Counted from the stretch's first letter, positions 22,111-33,562 are shown. The stretch: 64,000 nt of DNA from Toxorhynchites rutilus septentrionalis (GCF_029784135.1 NC_073746.1:32208387-32272386), one strand, 5' to 3'. Numbers and translations: made by a program. Notes: generated from the sequence alone by a model not told the origin.

Positions 22111-22760
22111 AATAATGGGGTGACCAAAATTTTCAATGAAATAGAAAATATAACTTTCTTATCTGTATAGATAGAGGTAAATATAGTTCTATAATATCGT
22201 AGTACCAGTTATTTTAAGCAACTTTGTGGAACAATTTTTTTTTCTATCTCTTGAAATAACCGATAAAGCATTTTTTTCTAAGTTGCGTTTGGGTCAATAT
22301 AAATTTAAATTTTAAATTCTACATACAATCTCTCTTCAGAAGATTTTTAGAGCTTACTAAAACAAACATTTTGCGATGCATATTTTATCCATATCTTAAC
22401 TTAACCATATCTAATATTTCTTCCTCAAAAATACGCCCTCTTAATTTATTTGCCTTTCTTGCTGGGGCAAACATGAAGAATGTTTATTGGCGCCATTTGA
22501 AAGGGTATATTTGACTCTACGCAATGTGAAATTTTCAAAACTGTGTTATTTTTTGTATTTGAGTAAATTAAATTTGAAATCATGAGTTTTTGGTTAAATA
22601 AATATCAATAACTTTAAGTAGAACTAGGGTATTGACAAATTCTGTATCGCAAAATGTTTGTCTTGGTATGCTCTAAAAGTCGTTCGAAGACAATGGTGAT
22701 GTACAATTTGAAATATCGAAGTTAGAGCACAAAAAAACGTTTTTCCATGGTCACCCTAAT
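22111..22760. mobile_element. ~650-bp foldback MITE
   Basis: The left portion (AATGGGGTGACCA; AAACAAACATTTTGCGATGC at about 22360) is the imperfect inverted complement of the right portion (TCGCAAAATGTTTGTCTTGG at about 22648; TGGTCACCCTAAT at the end). The long imperfect inverted arms have no coding capacity. Target duplications are not resolved. Confidence 0.6.
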
Positions 22761-22811
22761 GCAATTTAGACTGAAAGGGCCAAAAACAACTTTGTGGAAG
22801 ATCTATATTCT

Positions 22812-23250
22812 CTAGACAAAAACTGCCAGGTGATTCAGGAACCATCGCACTATATTACTAGTTCCAAGAATCACCGCTTTCTGCAGAACCGCAAACTGCT
22901 CTGCTACTTGCAGCTCCTCCAAAAACTGCGTGAGAGAGTGGGGAACTAAACCAGTTGCTGAGATTACCACTGGTATAATGCGGATGCCCGGTAAACGCCA
23001 CATTTGTCTTAGTTTTTCTGCCAAGTCGTGATACTTGGTTATCTTGGCAAACGTAGATTGTAGATTGTGGTCTAACGGTATTGCAATGTCTATTATCAAC
23101 ACTTCCTTCTTATTTTTATCGTAGACCACAATATCAGGTCGATTAGCTGGTATTCGGACATCCGTAATGATCTCGCGATCCCAGTACAACTTGTAGCAGC
23201 TATTTTCCAAAACCGGATCCGGAATATACTTGTAGCCGGGTACCAACTGA
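22812..23250 (-). pseudogene. RLE-type LINE ORF2 C-terminus, copy 1
   Basis: The minus strand encodes the end of a LINE ORF2: VPGYKYIPDPVLENSCYKLY, then NRPDIVVYDKNKKEVLIIDI (PD-(D/E)xK-like core: PD…D…ID) and PVVISATGLVPHSLTQ. This is the layout of the C-terminal restriction-like endonuclease of R2/R4-type elements, which nicks the target for reverse transcription. It is truncated at both ends. The 3' tail of copy 2 abuts its 5' side at 23251. Confidence 0.75.
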
Positions 23251-24175
23251 TTATTATTATTATTATTATTATAGAGTTATGGCACTTCTCAGTATTGAGC
23301 TGGAATATTCACCTACCCCCGGGCTTCTTGAATGCCAAAGGGAGATTAGGCTCTGTGGTATCATTTTTTTCTATTTTTTTTCTTTATAATAGTGTCTGCA
23401 CAATCATCGTGTTCTAATTGTGGTGATTCAGGAACCGTCGCACTATGTTAAATGTTCCAAGAATCACCGCTCTCTGCATAACCGCAAGCTGCTCTGTTAC
23501 TTGCAGCTCCTCCAATGACTGCGTGAGAGAGTGGGAAACTAAACCAGTAGCAGAGATCACTACTGGTATAATACGGATGCCTTTCAAATGCCACATTTGT
23601 TTTAGTTCTTCTGCCAAGTCGTGATACTTGGTTATCTTGGCAGCAAACGTAGATTGTAGATTGTGGTCTAACGGTACTGTAATGTCTATTATCAGCACTT
23701 CTTTCTTATTTTTATCGTAGACCACAATATCAGGTCGATTAGCTGGTATTCGGACATCCGTAATGCTCCCAGTACAACTTATAGCAGCTATTTTCCAAAA
23801 CCGGATCCGGAATATACTTGTAGTAGGGTACCAACTGATTTACCAAGTTGCGTTTGATGCTAGCTGTTTATGAACAATCTTGGCAACCGAGTTGTGACGA
23901 TTGAGATAAGCTGATTCGGCTAGTGCTCCACAGCCGGCTATGACGTGTTCAATCGTCTCTCCTACTTTATTGCGTTTCGTTTTCGTGCAAGATGTTCTTC
24001 CGGTAGTTTTTGTTCGCTATTATCCGGTCCTGGCTAGCTACCATAAACCCTTCTGTCTCAGGAAAGAGTTCACCTCGCACCAGCCACGTGTTCGATAATG
24101 TTTTGTTGATTTGCGCTTGCTCTAAGCGATGGGGGTGCGTCCCATGAAGTTCCTTTTGCTTCCATGATGTTATTT
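23251..24175 (-). pseudogene. RLE-type LINE, copy 2 (3' part)
   Basis: It starts at the 3' end with (TTA)n at 23251-23274 (an ATAATAAT tail on the minus strand), then a ~150-bp 3' UTR. The endonuclease region follows (DKNKKEVLIIDITVPLDHNL; PVVISATGLVSHSLTQ), and upstream a region related to …DRIIANKNYRKNIL and the ITSWKQKELHGTHPH segment at about 24150. Several frameshifts are present. It continues, after the family H insertion, at 25273. Confidence 0.75.
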
Positions 24176-24427
24176 TAGACGTAGGACTACGTCTTTTATT
24201 TCTATACCGGGGTGTAAAATCAAAGTTTCGAAAACAAAAGCGTTACGCCGGAGACCGAGATTTTGAGTGTTAATAGCTCCTAAACAACTGAACGAAATGG
24301 TATGATAAACACTTCATTCGAAAGATAAAATGTCTACGCGTTCTATACTTGTTACTTTCTGATCCAAAAACATGTTTCAATAGTCTTAAATTTGCTTTCA
24401 AAACAGGCTATTGAAATCACCAATCGG

Positions 24428-24463
24428 TATATAAGCGAGCGCCGCTCGGAAATCCACTCAGTT
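24428..24463 (+). promoter_or_regulatory. RNA polymerase II core promoter (TATA + initiator)
   Basis: TATATAAG at 24428-24435 is followed about 30 bp later by TCAGTT (24458-24463), the arthropod initiator consensus TCAGT(T/Y). The spacing is ideal. Downstream sequence is too decayed to name the transcribed gene. Confidence 0.5.
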
Positions 24464-24712
24464 CTAATTAAACAGCGATTGGAGCATGTTGTCGCTGTTG
24501 TGGTGAAGCTCTTCGTTTATCATGAAAGCGCGGATAAACGGTGTCACCAAGAGCCTGTTTGTGCACCTTAGGCCAGAAGGGAATCCATCAGGAGGAGAGT
24601 GATGCCACAAACGGTTCCCCGGGAAGATCTCGAAGCAGCCGCTACACACACACACACATACACGCGCGGAATTCTTTCCGTTTGGATGCCATTCAGCATC
24701 GAGAAAGATCCG

Positions 24713-25004
24713 GAAAATAATCTGCCAGTTCCTCTGGGAATTTAAAAATACATTCATGTGAAAGAGTTTATTTGAATGTTTTCTATCCATGTAACACTGT
24801 GACCAAATATGTTTCAATCAACTGCTATTAACAGATGGTTATCGAGTTAGCATAAACCACTGGTGGGCTTCCAGCATCGAGGAAAATGTGGAAATATCTA
24901 ATCGTTACTGAAAATAATCTGCCAGTTCCTCTGGGAATTTAAAAATACATTCATGTGAAAGAGTTTATTTTAATGTTTTCTATCCATGTAACACTGTGAC
25001 CAAA
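24713..25004. repeat. 196-bp tandem duplication
   Basis: A ~96-bp block beginning AAAATAATCTGCCAGTTCCT is repeated at 24713-24808 and 24909-25004, nearly identical, with diverged sequence before each (AGCATCGAGAAAG / AGCATCGAGGAAA). Confidence 0.85.
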
Positions 25005-25272
25005 TACATTTGGTTTTGTGATTTTTCAATCAATCGCAATTAACAGGATAGCTTCTGAAGATTATTCTTCCCCATCAGTAGGATATTTCCGTATTCAATA
25101 TTGGATGCATAAAACCTTGTGCCTCCAACGTAACGCTCTCGTTTTCGAAGTTCTCCAAATATTCATTCATTCAGAATGAATTCATATTCAATTTCAAACA
25201 AATGATCTCTAAATCAACGATAGTCCTACGTCACCCTTGCGGTTATACCATAGATATAACCCACTTCCTGTT

Positions 25273-25947
25273 TTTCTTCTATGGTCTGCAAATTGCAGCT
25301 AAGTTCGTACTGTTCCTGCGCCAGATGCAGAGAACTGAATCCACGGTCCGCTTCACAGACAGCGCGATAGATACCTTGACGGTTCTGTCTTTCCACGAAG
25401 TAACTCCGCAATTGCTGGATCTGGGAACTGCAAAATGCTCTAATGTTAGTGACACCTCTTCCTCCTTCAATACTTGGCAAGGTGAATCTTTCTATGGACG
25501 ACTTTGGATGGTACATGCGGTGCTTTGTGAATGTCACTCTCATTGTTCTTTCTATTGTTTCTAAATCAGTTTTCGTCCACTTCAGCACCCCGAAACTGTA
25601 CGTGAGTAAAGTAACGGCAAACGTATTGGCGGCTTTGATTTTTTTTGCCGCCGCAGTTTGTTTTCAAAACCTGATTGATTCTGATCAAGAATTGAGAGTT
25701 CCTTCTTGATTTTTGTGTGACAAATCCCTTTCAGTTGCAGAAATCCCAGTTACTTATAGGATTCGCCTTCCACCAAATCTTGAATCACTTCACTCTCGTT
25801 AATGCGGAATCCTCCAGTCTCCACCAACCGTCCACGGTCGAGCTGTACTGCCTTACACTTTTCGATTCCGAGTTCCATCCGCACATCGGAACTAAAGTCG
25901 CTAACACACTGTAGAAGACTATTTAGCGCTTCTGTTGATTGAAACAA
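25273..25947 (-). pseudogene. RLE-type LINE, copy 2 (reverse transcriptase part)
   Basis: The minus strand reads MELGIEKCKAVQLDRGRLVE (RT motif after the catalytic loop) at about 25880, then through frameshifts FSTHRMYHPKSSIERF-like thumb sequence and ERFTLPSIEGGRGVTNI to CNLQTIEEK at the insertion point. The catalytic FADD block is not present; the copy is 5'-truncated near 25947, where the 3' tail of copy 3 abuts. Confidence 0.7.
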
Positions 25948-26335
25948 TTATTATTATTATACAGTTATGGCACTTCTCAGTATTGGGCTGTAATTTTCAC
26001 CTCCCCCCGGTAATCTTGGATGCCAAAGGTAGATTAGGCTCTGTGGTATAATTTCTTTTTTTTTTGTTTATACTACTGTCCATATAATCGTCGTATTCCA
26101 ATTGTGGGGATTCAAGAATCTGCGCACTATTTTACATGTTCCAAGAATCGCCGCTTTCTGTAGAATCACAAGCTGCTCCTCCAAAGACTGCGTGAGAGAG
26201 TGTGGAACTATACGAGTTGCTGAGATCAGTACTGGTACAATACGGATCCCTGTAAATGTCACCTTTGTTTTATCTCTTCTTCCAAGTCGTGATAAAGTAA
26301 ATGATGTTGATTTGTCCAGTCGAAAATACGATCTT
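25948..26335 (-). pseudogene. RLE-type LINE 3' end, copy 3
   Basis: The (TTA)n tail at 25949-25960 and a 3' UTR match copy 2 (GTTATGGCACTTCTCAGTAT; GGCTCTGTGGTAT). Then comes a short endonuclease remnant (GIRIVPVLISATRIVPHSLT) broken by a deletion. Confidence 0.7.
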
Positions 26336-26763
26336 GGTTTGTCCACTTTTTTAATGCTCTAGTTTAGCGCACCTATGTCAAATCGGGTATTCAAATGTTT
26401 CAAAACATTTCATATTTCATATTTCAAAAATAAAATTCTATTTCATGATTTACAGTAGTTTTATAGGATATTTTTAAAGATTAACATATTTTCAAGGATT
26501 GAAAAATCCACATTCCATTGGTGTCAACGCGTCCCTCATTTGAGCTATCTTCTAATCAATCACCAGATAATCAATTGGTATAGTAATGCAACGAAATCCG
26601 GACCCTTAAGACACGTATTTTCGTTGCAATTCTTCGAGAGAAATAATTTATTAATTATTGTAGAACCTCTTAAGGGGTGCGTCATAAGTAGCGGGACTAA
26701 ATGGAAACGCGTTTGGTGCAAAAGTTGTTTTATTAATTAAATTATTTATTGTATTTTCACAAG
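26336..26763. other. no recognisable feature
   Basis: AT-rich sequence only. Confidence 0.4.
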
Positions 26764-26995
26764 ATACCACTACAAGATGGCGCCAAATATATATATATTT
26801 TTAATCCTATCAATATGGGTATCAAACGACAGGGATTGACTAGTAGTAGCTATTCATGAAAAATGGAAATCCAAAATGACCGCTACTACAAAATGGCGAC
26901 ATTTTTTTCGAAACCTCATCAATATGGGTGCCAAACGAAAGAGATTGACTAGTAGAACACGGTTATTTATGAAAAAGGCAAATCTAAAATTTTAA
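26764..26995 (-). repeat. family B repeat, inverted copy
   Basis: Two ~120-bp units contain the complement of the family B blocks (CAATATGGGT…CAAACGA, GATTGACTAGTAG, CAAAATGGC), in opposite orientation to 10730-11390. Confidence 0.7.
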
Positions 26996-29399
26996 AGAAA
27001 TTGTTCGATGGTTTTATTGTAGAGAAATATACTAACGATACAGATAATGTACTAAAAACTAAAAAAAATAAAATAAGTAAAACACACATTTAAGGTTCAA
27101 CTTCTTCATTGGGATTAATCATAATAATAATACAGATGTTGTACTAAAAGCTAGAAAATTATCAGACAAGTAGTATTTACTAGTCATCAAACCTCTTTCT
27201 TCATTACTCTAGGGCATTGATGAGACTGAAATGAAATCGTTTCGGACGATTATTAAATTTTATCGTTTGAAATAAATATCCTATTTAGATTTGCGCAGTG
27301 GCGATATCGTAACCAATGAGGTTTTACCGAGGTGCAATTATTGTTAGTTGAAAAAAATCCTTTTTAATAGTGTATCATGTTTTCTACGAGGAATTTGGAA
27401 GGTTCCGAGTCCGAGTAAGAGTAAGAGTTACATGCAGTCAGTAATCATTTATTTTCATGGAGATTGAGAACAAATTTAGAATTGTCTTTAGGGATTCTAG
27501 TCTGAGAGGGGGTACACATACTTCACCACAAATCGAAGTTATTATGATCGGCGACACATTCACTAATTTTGAGACTCAACAACTGTTAAGCTTGGTGGAG
27601 AAGTTCGTTGGGCTTTTATATGTTCGAGGTATTTTCGCATATGGCTGCATCAAAAAAGTAACTGGATAATGACGATACCGCTGGAGAGGTCGTTTTAACT
27701 ACTTAGAAGAAAATCAAAATTATCTGAATGCAAACTTTTTAGACTCGAGATTCAGGTCAGACCATTTAGGTGTTCTCGAAACGTAATCAGACAGACAAAA
27801 ATCATCATACAAAAATATCTTGAGACGAATCTTCTGAGAATAACAGCTTATTGCTTATTTCAACATTTGTAAAACGAAACGAAAGCGATGAAGCTGAATG
27901 AAACGTTGATGGTATGAGTTGATAATGATTCAATTTTAATAACAATTTTGCAAATACCCTCGCACATACAAACGGGTAATATAATCGACCCCATCTTGTA
28001 TACCGAAGAGTTTTGCGGTTTCCTGGATCGAAAGTCTTTGCTCCACACTACTTACTCCATACTAAGGCTTCTAACATACTCTTATGCAACTCCTTCAATG
28101 AAAAATTGAATCGTCAACTTTTGACTTTCCGGATTTAAAATCATTTTCTGAATGTTCTTTTTATTCCGGACATGAGTTTGTGAAATTCACGTTGATTTTT
28201 GATTTTTGATAATTTTTTGTTAACAGCTAGATACAATGTTTGACACTAATCTAAATTGACACAATACTAACTATCAGTTACATTAATTCAGCATGCAAAA
28301 AATGTTATGGTTTTGGCATGATATTGAATGTAATGATGTCCGGATTCAGAAGCATCGCTGTACGTATTCAGACCTTTTATTGGATTATAACTAGGCTGAT
28401 CAAACGTACCGTTTTGAACGGGACAGTACCGTTTTTTCGAGCATTCTTTATTGTCCCGTCTTTTTATCAATTTGTACTGTATTTTGAGTGTTTTATGATA
28501 AAATTTCAAATGATCATAACCTTCTTCGCAAAGTCTCTTCAGGATCTAAATATTACTTCGTTATAGAGAGCAAAGCGGGTGCATTTAAGAATGTTTGAAT
28601 AATTAAATCTATTCTCGGTTATATTAACTCAATTAAATTCTTCGAAAAAGTATTCAATATAAAAATAAAAAAAAATTCGGAAGTTGGTTTGCACAAATGA
28701 TTACTATGGCAACCGCTTGGCGCGCTGCAGTTTGTTCATGGTGTCCTTCACGCGTACCAGAAATAAAGTTTCTCTGCGTTTAGTGCTGTTCACCTTGAAA
28801 ATGCCCGAGAAAAGGCAATATGTACAGTCAAAAGTATTGAAAGTCACTATAATACAGAAGAAAAATTATTTTCTCATCAATGCAACAAAATAAATAGAGA
28901 TAAAATTTAGTAAATATCAAGTGTATAAATGATTATCAATACAAATTACTTACAACCTATAAAAACATTCAAATCGTAATCCAATCTATCCACAACTACC
29001 AAAATATCAAAATACGGTTCAATATTGATTAGTAAAAGCCTTGAATCTCCGCGTTCGTTGATTTTCAATTGGTTCCTTCGGTTTCGCGTTGTTTGTAACC
29101 ATAATGAAGCCATTTTCGACAAAGTATGATGATGGAAAACGAGAAGCAATGTCTCACATCGCAGGATAGTGTTTTCCAATGTTTCGTTATAACTAGAACA
29201 TATGACAACCTTGGTTGTACTCCTGCCTCATCTGTGCTGATGCTAATCAACTTTTCTTGCATTACCACCTTGGCTCATTCCATGGATGTGTAAGAAACCA
29301 ACCATGGAGTAAGGAGTAATGAAACATGGAGTAAGAAACCAACGTTAACATTGTTGCAATTGGATTATGAAAATATGTAAACATATTTCCTTTTTCCAA
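26996..29399. other. 2.4 kb AT-rich stretch, no gene supported
   Basis: Short frames only (for example plus 27457-27669 and 28684-28893) with no recognised domain. A GTACCGTTTTGAACGGGACA block with a nearby partial repeat lies at about 28407-28435. Confidence 0.4.
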
Positions 29400-30717
29400 G
29401 ACTGGTCAAGATTTTAAATGGTTTCCGGAGAATTAACTTTTCAATCCCTACTAATGGCTAGGTTTTGTGCTAGTAAAATGACCAAAATCGCTTCATCGCA
29501 TTACCTACGGACGGACTTCATGTCAGGCAACGAACAGAATCGAAATCTTTGCACCTTACAAGAGAAATTATTTACCCTCGTCCCTGGCTTCGAAGCCGGT
29601 CCGAATCCGATTAAAAAGTCAAAATATTGTCTTGTTTTGGCAACAGACGCACCCTGCCAGCCGCCGTGACGAAACGAAGGAATCGATTCCATGGAAAATA
29701 TTTACACTTTTTACCAACCTCCTTCACACCGGAGAGTGTGTCTCAAGAACGGTCCATGATCCTGGGCGTAACAGATTGAACCGAAAACTCGAGACCCATA
29801 CACGGCACTGAAAATTCCACCTAAATGATCCGAAACGGATACGTCCAAATTGGATAACAAGTGACTGAGGCCGACTGAGACTGATAGACGGAAAGGAAAG
29901 CCATCCATCCGAGACAAAATCCAAAACAAAAAAGGAAAGCCAAATCCAAAGAAGGAAGAAGGATTTAACGGCTCGACCTTCTCTCTCGGCCCTGGCCAGT
30001 GACTGACTCCCAATTTCAGGATTTCATGCTTGTCGCATTTCTTCCTCGGAGATTTTGCAATCGCCTGGAAGAGCAACCGGTTCGGGAAGACATACATTCG
30101 AAGGATAATAAATTGGAGGCAGAGAAAGAAAAGGTCACAGCCAAACACTTCCCGCCCGGGGCCCAAACAATGGCAATTAGCAATGGTCGAGGATCGAAAG
30201 GTGGCATTGAGGCCCATGTGGCGGACGAGTTCTCACTTCGCCGGAGGAAATAAATTTGCCTGACAGGTTCAATTTTCGGTTTTCTATATTGCCACTTTTT
30301 TTTCTCTCGTTTCGTCCCAAAACACTTTCGATGAATATTTATTAACCGCAAGCGGTAAAAATGGTGTTTCCCGAAAACAGTTGCAGTTTGGAACCTGCTA
30401 CCAGTGGGGAAAAAAAATTTGTGTCGTAAACTTTGGAAGCGACAAGACGCTGCATTTTCATACCTGATAAACGCTGCATTTCAAATGGGTTGAGCCTGGC
30501 GAGGCTTGTTAATTATGATCGATGTACTTTATAGCGTAAGGTACCGATCATGGCGATGATGTGAACGAAAGTAAACGGAAATCCTGATGCTTTTTCAGCT
30601 CTTTGAAAAGGGTGGAAAAAATTCAATTCTTCCTAAAATAATGGGTATTAAATTGAAATGATCAAAGTTGAATTCTACCGATGTGGATTTAAGCCTTTGA
30701 AGACAAGCCTTCTAATT

Positions 30718-30814
30718 ACGAAGCCGACAGTTCCGAGAGCCATTTTTGTTTGTTTTCATTTCACGGAATTAAATTCGTGAAATGCATGCGGTTTTCCACG
30801 GCTTGATTAGAAGG
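30718..30814. other. nested ~97-nt inverted repeat (two-part stem)
   Basis: The outer arms CCTTCTAAT…AAGCCG (30718-30736) and CGGCTTGATTAGAAGG (30799-30814) pair imperfectly. An inner palindrome ATTTCACGGAATT / AATTCGTGAAAT (30758-30783) pairs with a single bulge. It could be a structured RNA precursor or an extended palindromic protein-binding site. Confidence 0.5.
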
Positions 30815-31029
30815 TGCTGTTCGGATGCCATATTGGCATAGCACATCCGTACAAACACCCTTTAATTTGGCCTTGCCGCCATTTGCTGAATTACGCGAAT
30901 TTGGTTGTCAATCAAGTTGATGATCTAGACTCTAAATGTGGAAACTGACTCTAGGGGAAATTTCCGTAATCATTTCATTCCAAACCGCTCGAGACGAACA
31001 AAATTACCCCGGACCAGAGAACAGGAAAG

Positions 31030-31330
31030 AGAGATATTTTCGCAATTATCAATCACGATAATGATATAATATATGGTCATTATCAACAATCGCCAGCAGC
31101 TTCCAGCAGTTGGCTGGATCGGAGACCGTTGCCTCCCAAGAGGAAAAGTCCACTGGGCCACTGGGGATTCGCAGTGCGCAATGGAATCCCTAGGCTAGCG
31201 CAGACCGAGCGCAATTATAATTGATTTAATGATGAGTTTATAAGCCCCACTGATCCCTCTAATGACGAACCGCATTGCTGGGGACCCGAGCAGCACACAC
31301 ATTAATTACCTTCCATTATCGCCCTTTATG
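31030..31330. promoter_or_regulatory. cluster of homeodomain-type binding sites
   Basis: CGCAATTATCAATCACGATA (31050-), TCATTATCAACAATC, GCAATTATAATTGATTTAAT (31212-), TTTATAAG, CATTAATTACC and TTTATGAC occur within 300 bp of otherwise CG-balanced DNA. Such clustering resembles insect developmental enhancers with Hox/Exd/Caudal-type sites. Motif presence alone is not proof. Confidence 0.3.
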
Positions 31331-31520
31331 ACTCAAGAAGCTCGTCAGAAAATCACTTCACGTAAACGACAATCTCAGGGCGATTGTTGCGTCTCCACCA
31401 ACCAACGCCTTCGAGGTAGCGCGGGTTCACTCGCATCCTTTCTCACTCGATCAGCCAGCGCCACAGGAATGTGTGATTGAATGCGGAGACTCGAGGTTCT
31501 ACCGGGGACAGTCGTGATGG

Positions 31521-32048
31521 GCTTTTACCATGGTTTTGCGTTCGCAGGGATGAACTTATGGATTTATGGTACCTTAAATGCTTAGATTAGCCCAACTGTG
31601 ATACGCTCGGGATTTGTTAGAGGGCAAACTATAATTTTAAACCGATTCTCAATGAGGATGTACTTTAGGAAGGGAAAAAAGAGATACGTAATTCTTACAT
31701 GATCAAGTTTTGATCAAATATGCATAGTTTTGTTCAATAGTCTGTTATCATTTTGAAGGAAATTCCATAATAAGTTTATTATAGACCTTCGGTTCTACTG
31801 GCAAAGAAAAACTCACTTCTCTTGAAGTGAATTTGTTACTGTTATTCTAAAATATTTGAACCGCCATATAACAGAAAAAAGTTGTCAAAAGCGGAAAATT
31901 TTAATAAAAACTGAAATTTATAAGTGTTTATGAATGTCGATAGAATTTTTGCGTCTTCACATTCCAACTTTTTTTCTGATTTGGCCCTACTAGGTGGCCA
32001 ACTGGATCATCTGTTGAGCCAGCTTTCCTACCCAGTCTTAAACCTGTA
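31521..32048. other. no recognisable feature
   Basis: AT-rich sequence only. Confidence 0.4.
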
Positions 32049-32514
32049 GAGTAGTGCGGGGCAAAGGTGCGCACCTAACTGTTGTCGTCCAATAACTCTT
32101 GAAATAAAAGCAAATAAAATCCAGTTTGCTTACCAAATTCAGCTTACCAAATTGTAACTATATATATTACCTTCGAAACGTAGTACAAGAATTTCTCGAG
32201 TTTTGTTTGTAGTTAGACAAAAACCTTTTTTAATACTAAATGGCCAATGCGTACTTTTGCTCCATAGTGGGTTATTGTACTTCTGAGGTAACTTGTAACA
32301 AAAATAAATGCTTTATCAATACCAGCGGAAGAAGCAGAATGTGTAGGCACCATCTAGTGGGGAGGAGGGGGGTGCTGTATGATGTGATATGCGTGGAGAT
32401 GAGTGGGTGTTATGGTCGCACATACCACGTGGATATTTTTGGAAGGGAGGAGACTGACGATATAAGATATCTGAAAATGTCCGACATTTGAAACAGAATT
32501 TTTTTTCTTAACAA

Positions 32515-32720
32515 ATTAGCAGACCCGGCGAACTTCGTCCCACCCACAATTGATATATTGACATAAATCATTTCGAACACTCAAGTTTTCAAAGAAATTA
32601 TTTTAATGTACATAATCTATACTCGCGGTATTATTTTCAGACTAAGACGCACCAATCCTGATACTGACTGTTTAAATCCGTTGCTCCGTTCTTGAGTTAA
32701 ATCGCGAGGAACGGACACCA
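32515..32720 (+). repeat. family A head fragment
   Basis: TTAGCAGACCCGGCGAACTT and CGTCCCACC match the head of the full element at 12798; similarity fades within ~200 bp. Confidence 0.6.
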
Positions 32721-32944
32721 AATCATTTTTATTAATATTGATTAAGTTCATAAATACATAGTTCACTTGAATTATTTGAAACTTATTGTTGGAAAAAAAA
32801 CAATATTTATTTGATGTTCATTGTGAAAACATAAACTTGAACGAAACATAACCGTTATTGAATTGAATGCATGGTGAAAATAAAAACATTTTTGATTTGT
32901 AATTCATTTAGAATTATTTTTAAGCAATTGTTTAATTTTCTTCC

Positions 32945-33450
32945 TCATCTTGGATGCCGGTTCTGAGGATTCGACGCTTTACCTTGGAGCGCTGTTGCTT
33001 CGTTGCGCTGTTGTGGGGTTCGAAGAAACAGACGATGGTTCCTCATGATGCTAGAATCCCAATCTCTTCCTGCCAGTTTTGCAACTTGGTTGAATTCGTG
33101 CTGGAGGTTGTTGGTTTCCGAAAAATCGAACGCCATGTGCCGTAAATCTTTGAGGATGATACCATAGAAAGCTTTGTCCAGTGCTCTGCAGTGGTCCGCC
33201 AGATCCTCAGACTGCTTACTCGTAAATACTTGTCTGAACCGCCCTAGATGCTTGCTGGCACATCCCAGCAGAAGTAGAAATGTCTACAAAAAAGGATTCA
33301 AATCATAAATCACTCACTGATATGAGCCTCTTCCTTAGAGCTGATTCAAAAATATCGAGGTCTGCCTCAATCCGACGCTTCGAGCCTCCCTTCCGAAGCC
33401 TCTGTCGGGCCATTTGAGCATTTCTGGTGTGAATTTCTTCAAAACAGTTT
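32945..33450 (-). pseudogene. pogo-type transposase, N-terminal DNA-binding part
   Basis: On the minus strand, a psq-type HTH (ARQRLRKGGSKRRIEADLDI, …ALRKRL) is followed by a GTGAGT…TTTTTTGTAG intron (about 33316-33280). A CENP-B/Jerky-type second HTH follows: FTSKQSEDLADHC, FYGIILKDLRHMAFDFSE, FNQVAKLAGRDW. The order and spacing are those of pogo-superfamily (Jerky-like) transposases, which insert at TA. The coding sequence ends at a stop near 32945 before any DDE domain. Confidence 0.65.
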
Positions 33451-33562
33451 TCTTCTTGTGGGTCCCGTTAAAAATTTGGTTGAAAACATTTTATATATTT
33501 TTTCAGAGCAGAACTTTGGTGCAGAACTTTTGCCCCACAGCCACTGCGCATCTTTGCCCCAC

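Larger units (their letters stand above)
24176..25272 (+). mobile_element. family H element inserted in LINE copy 2
   Basis: The left end is the palindrome GACGTAGGACTACGTC; near the right end is TAGTCCTACGTCAC followed by CGGTTATACC. LINE coding sequence is interrupted exactly here (QTIEEK on one side, ITSWKQK on the other) with only A-run duplication. Inside are a Pol II core promoter (24428-24463), a ~196-bp tandem duplication (24713-24808 and 24909-25004) and a (CA)n tract. The same left palindrome and right motif bound the histone-bearing segment at 59415-61720. Confidence 0.6.
29400..31520. other. GC-richer unique island 3
   Basis: It shows balanced composition and many overlapping frames on both strands, none with a recognisable domain. 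Notable contents are a nested hairpin (30718-30814) and a cluster of homeodomain-type sites (31030-31330). It is most simply read as conserved noncoding, possibly regulatory, single-copy sequence. Confidence 0.4.
32049..33562 (-). mobile_element. pogo (Jerky/Tigger-like) transposon remnant
   Basis: Imperfect inverted ends GCGGGGCAAAGGTGCGCA (32054-) and TGCGCATCTTTGCCCCAC (33541-33558) enclose ~1.5 kb. A transposase N-terminal fragment lies on the minus strand (32945-33450), and the head of a family A repeat is inserted near 32515. The catalytic DDE domain is missing. Confidence 0.65.

Noticed and set aside
24176..25230. Helitron
   Set aside because: A hairpin (GACGTAGTCCTACGTC) followed by CTAA at one end is suggestive, but no TC start and no consistent CTRR at the second copy.
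29711..30217. 168-codon minus-strand frame in island 3
   Set aside because: Composition unlike a protein (clusters of Phe/Ser/Arg), no family, two overlapping frames on the same strand.
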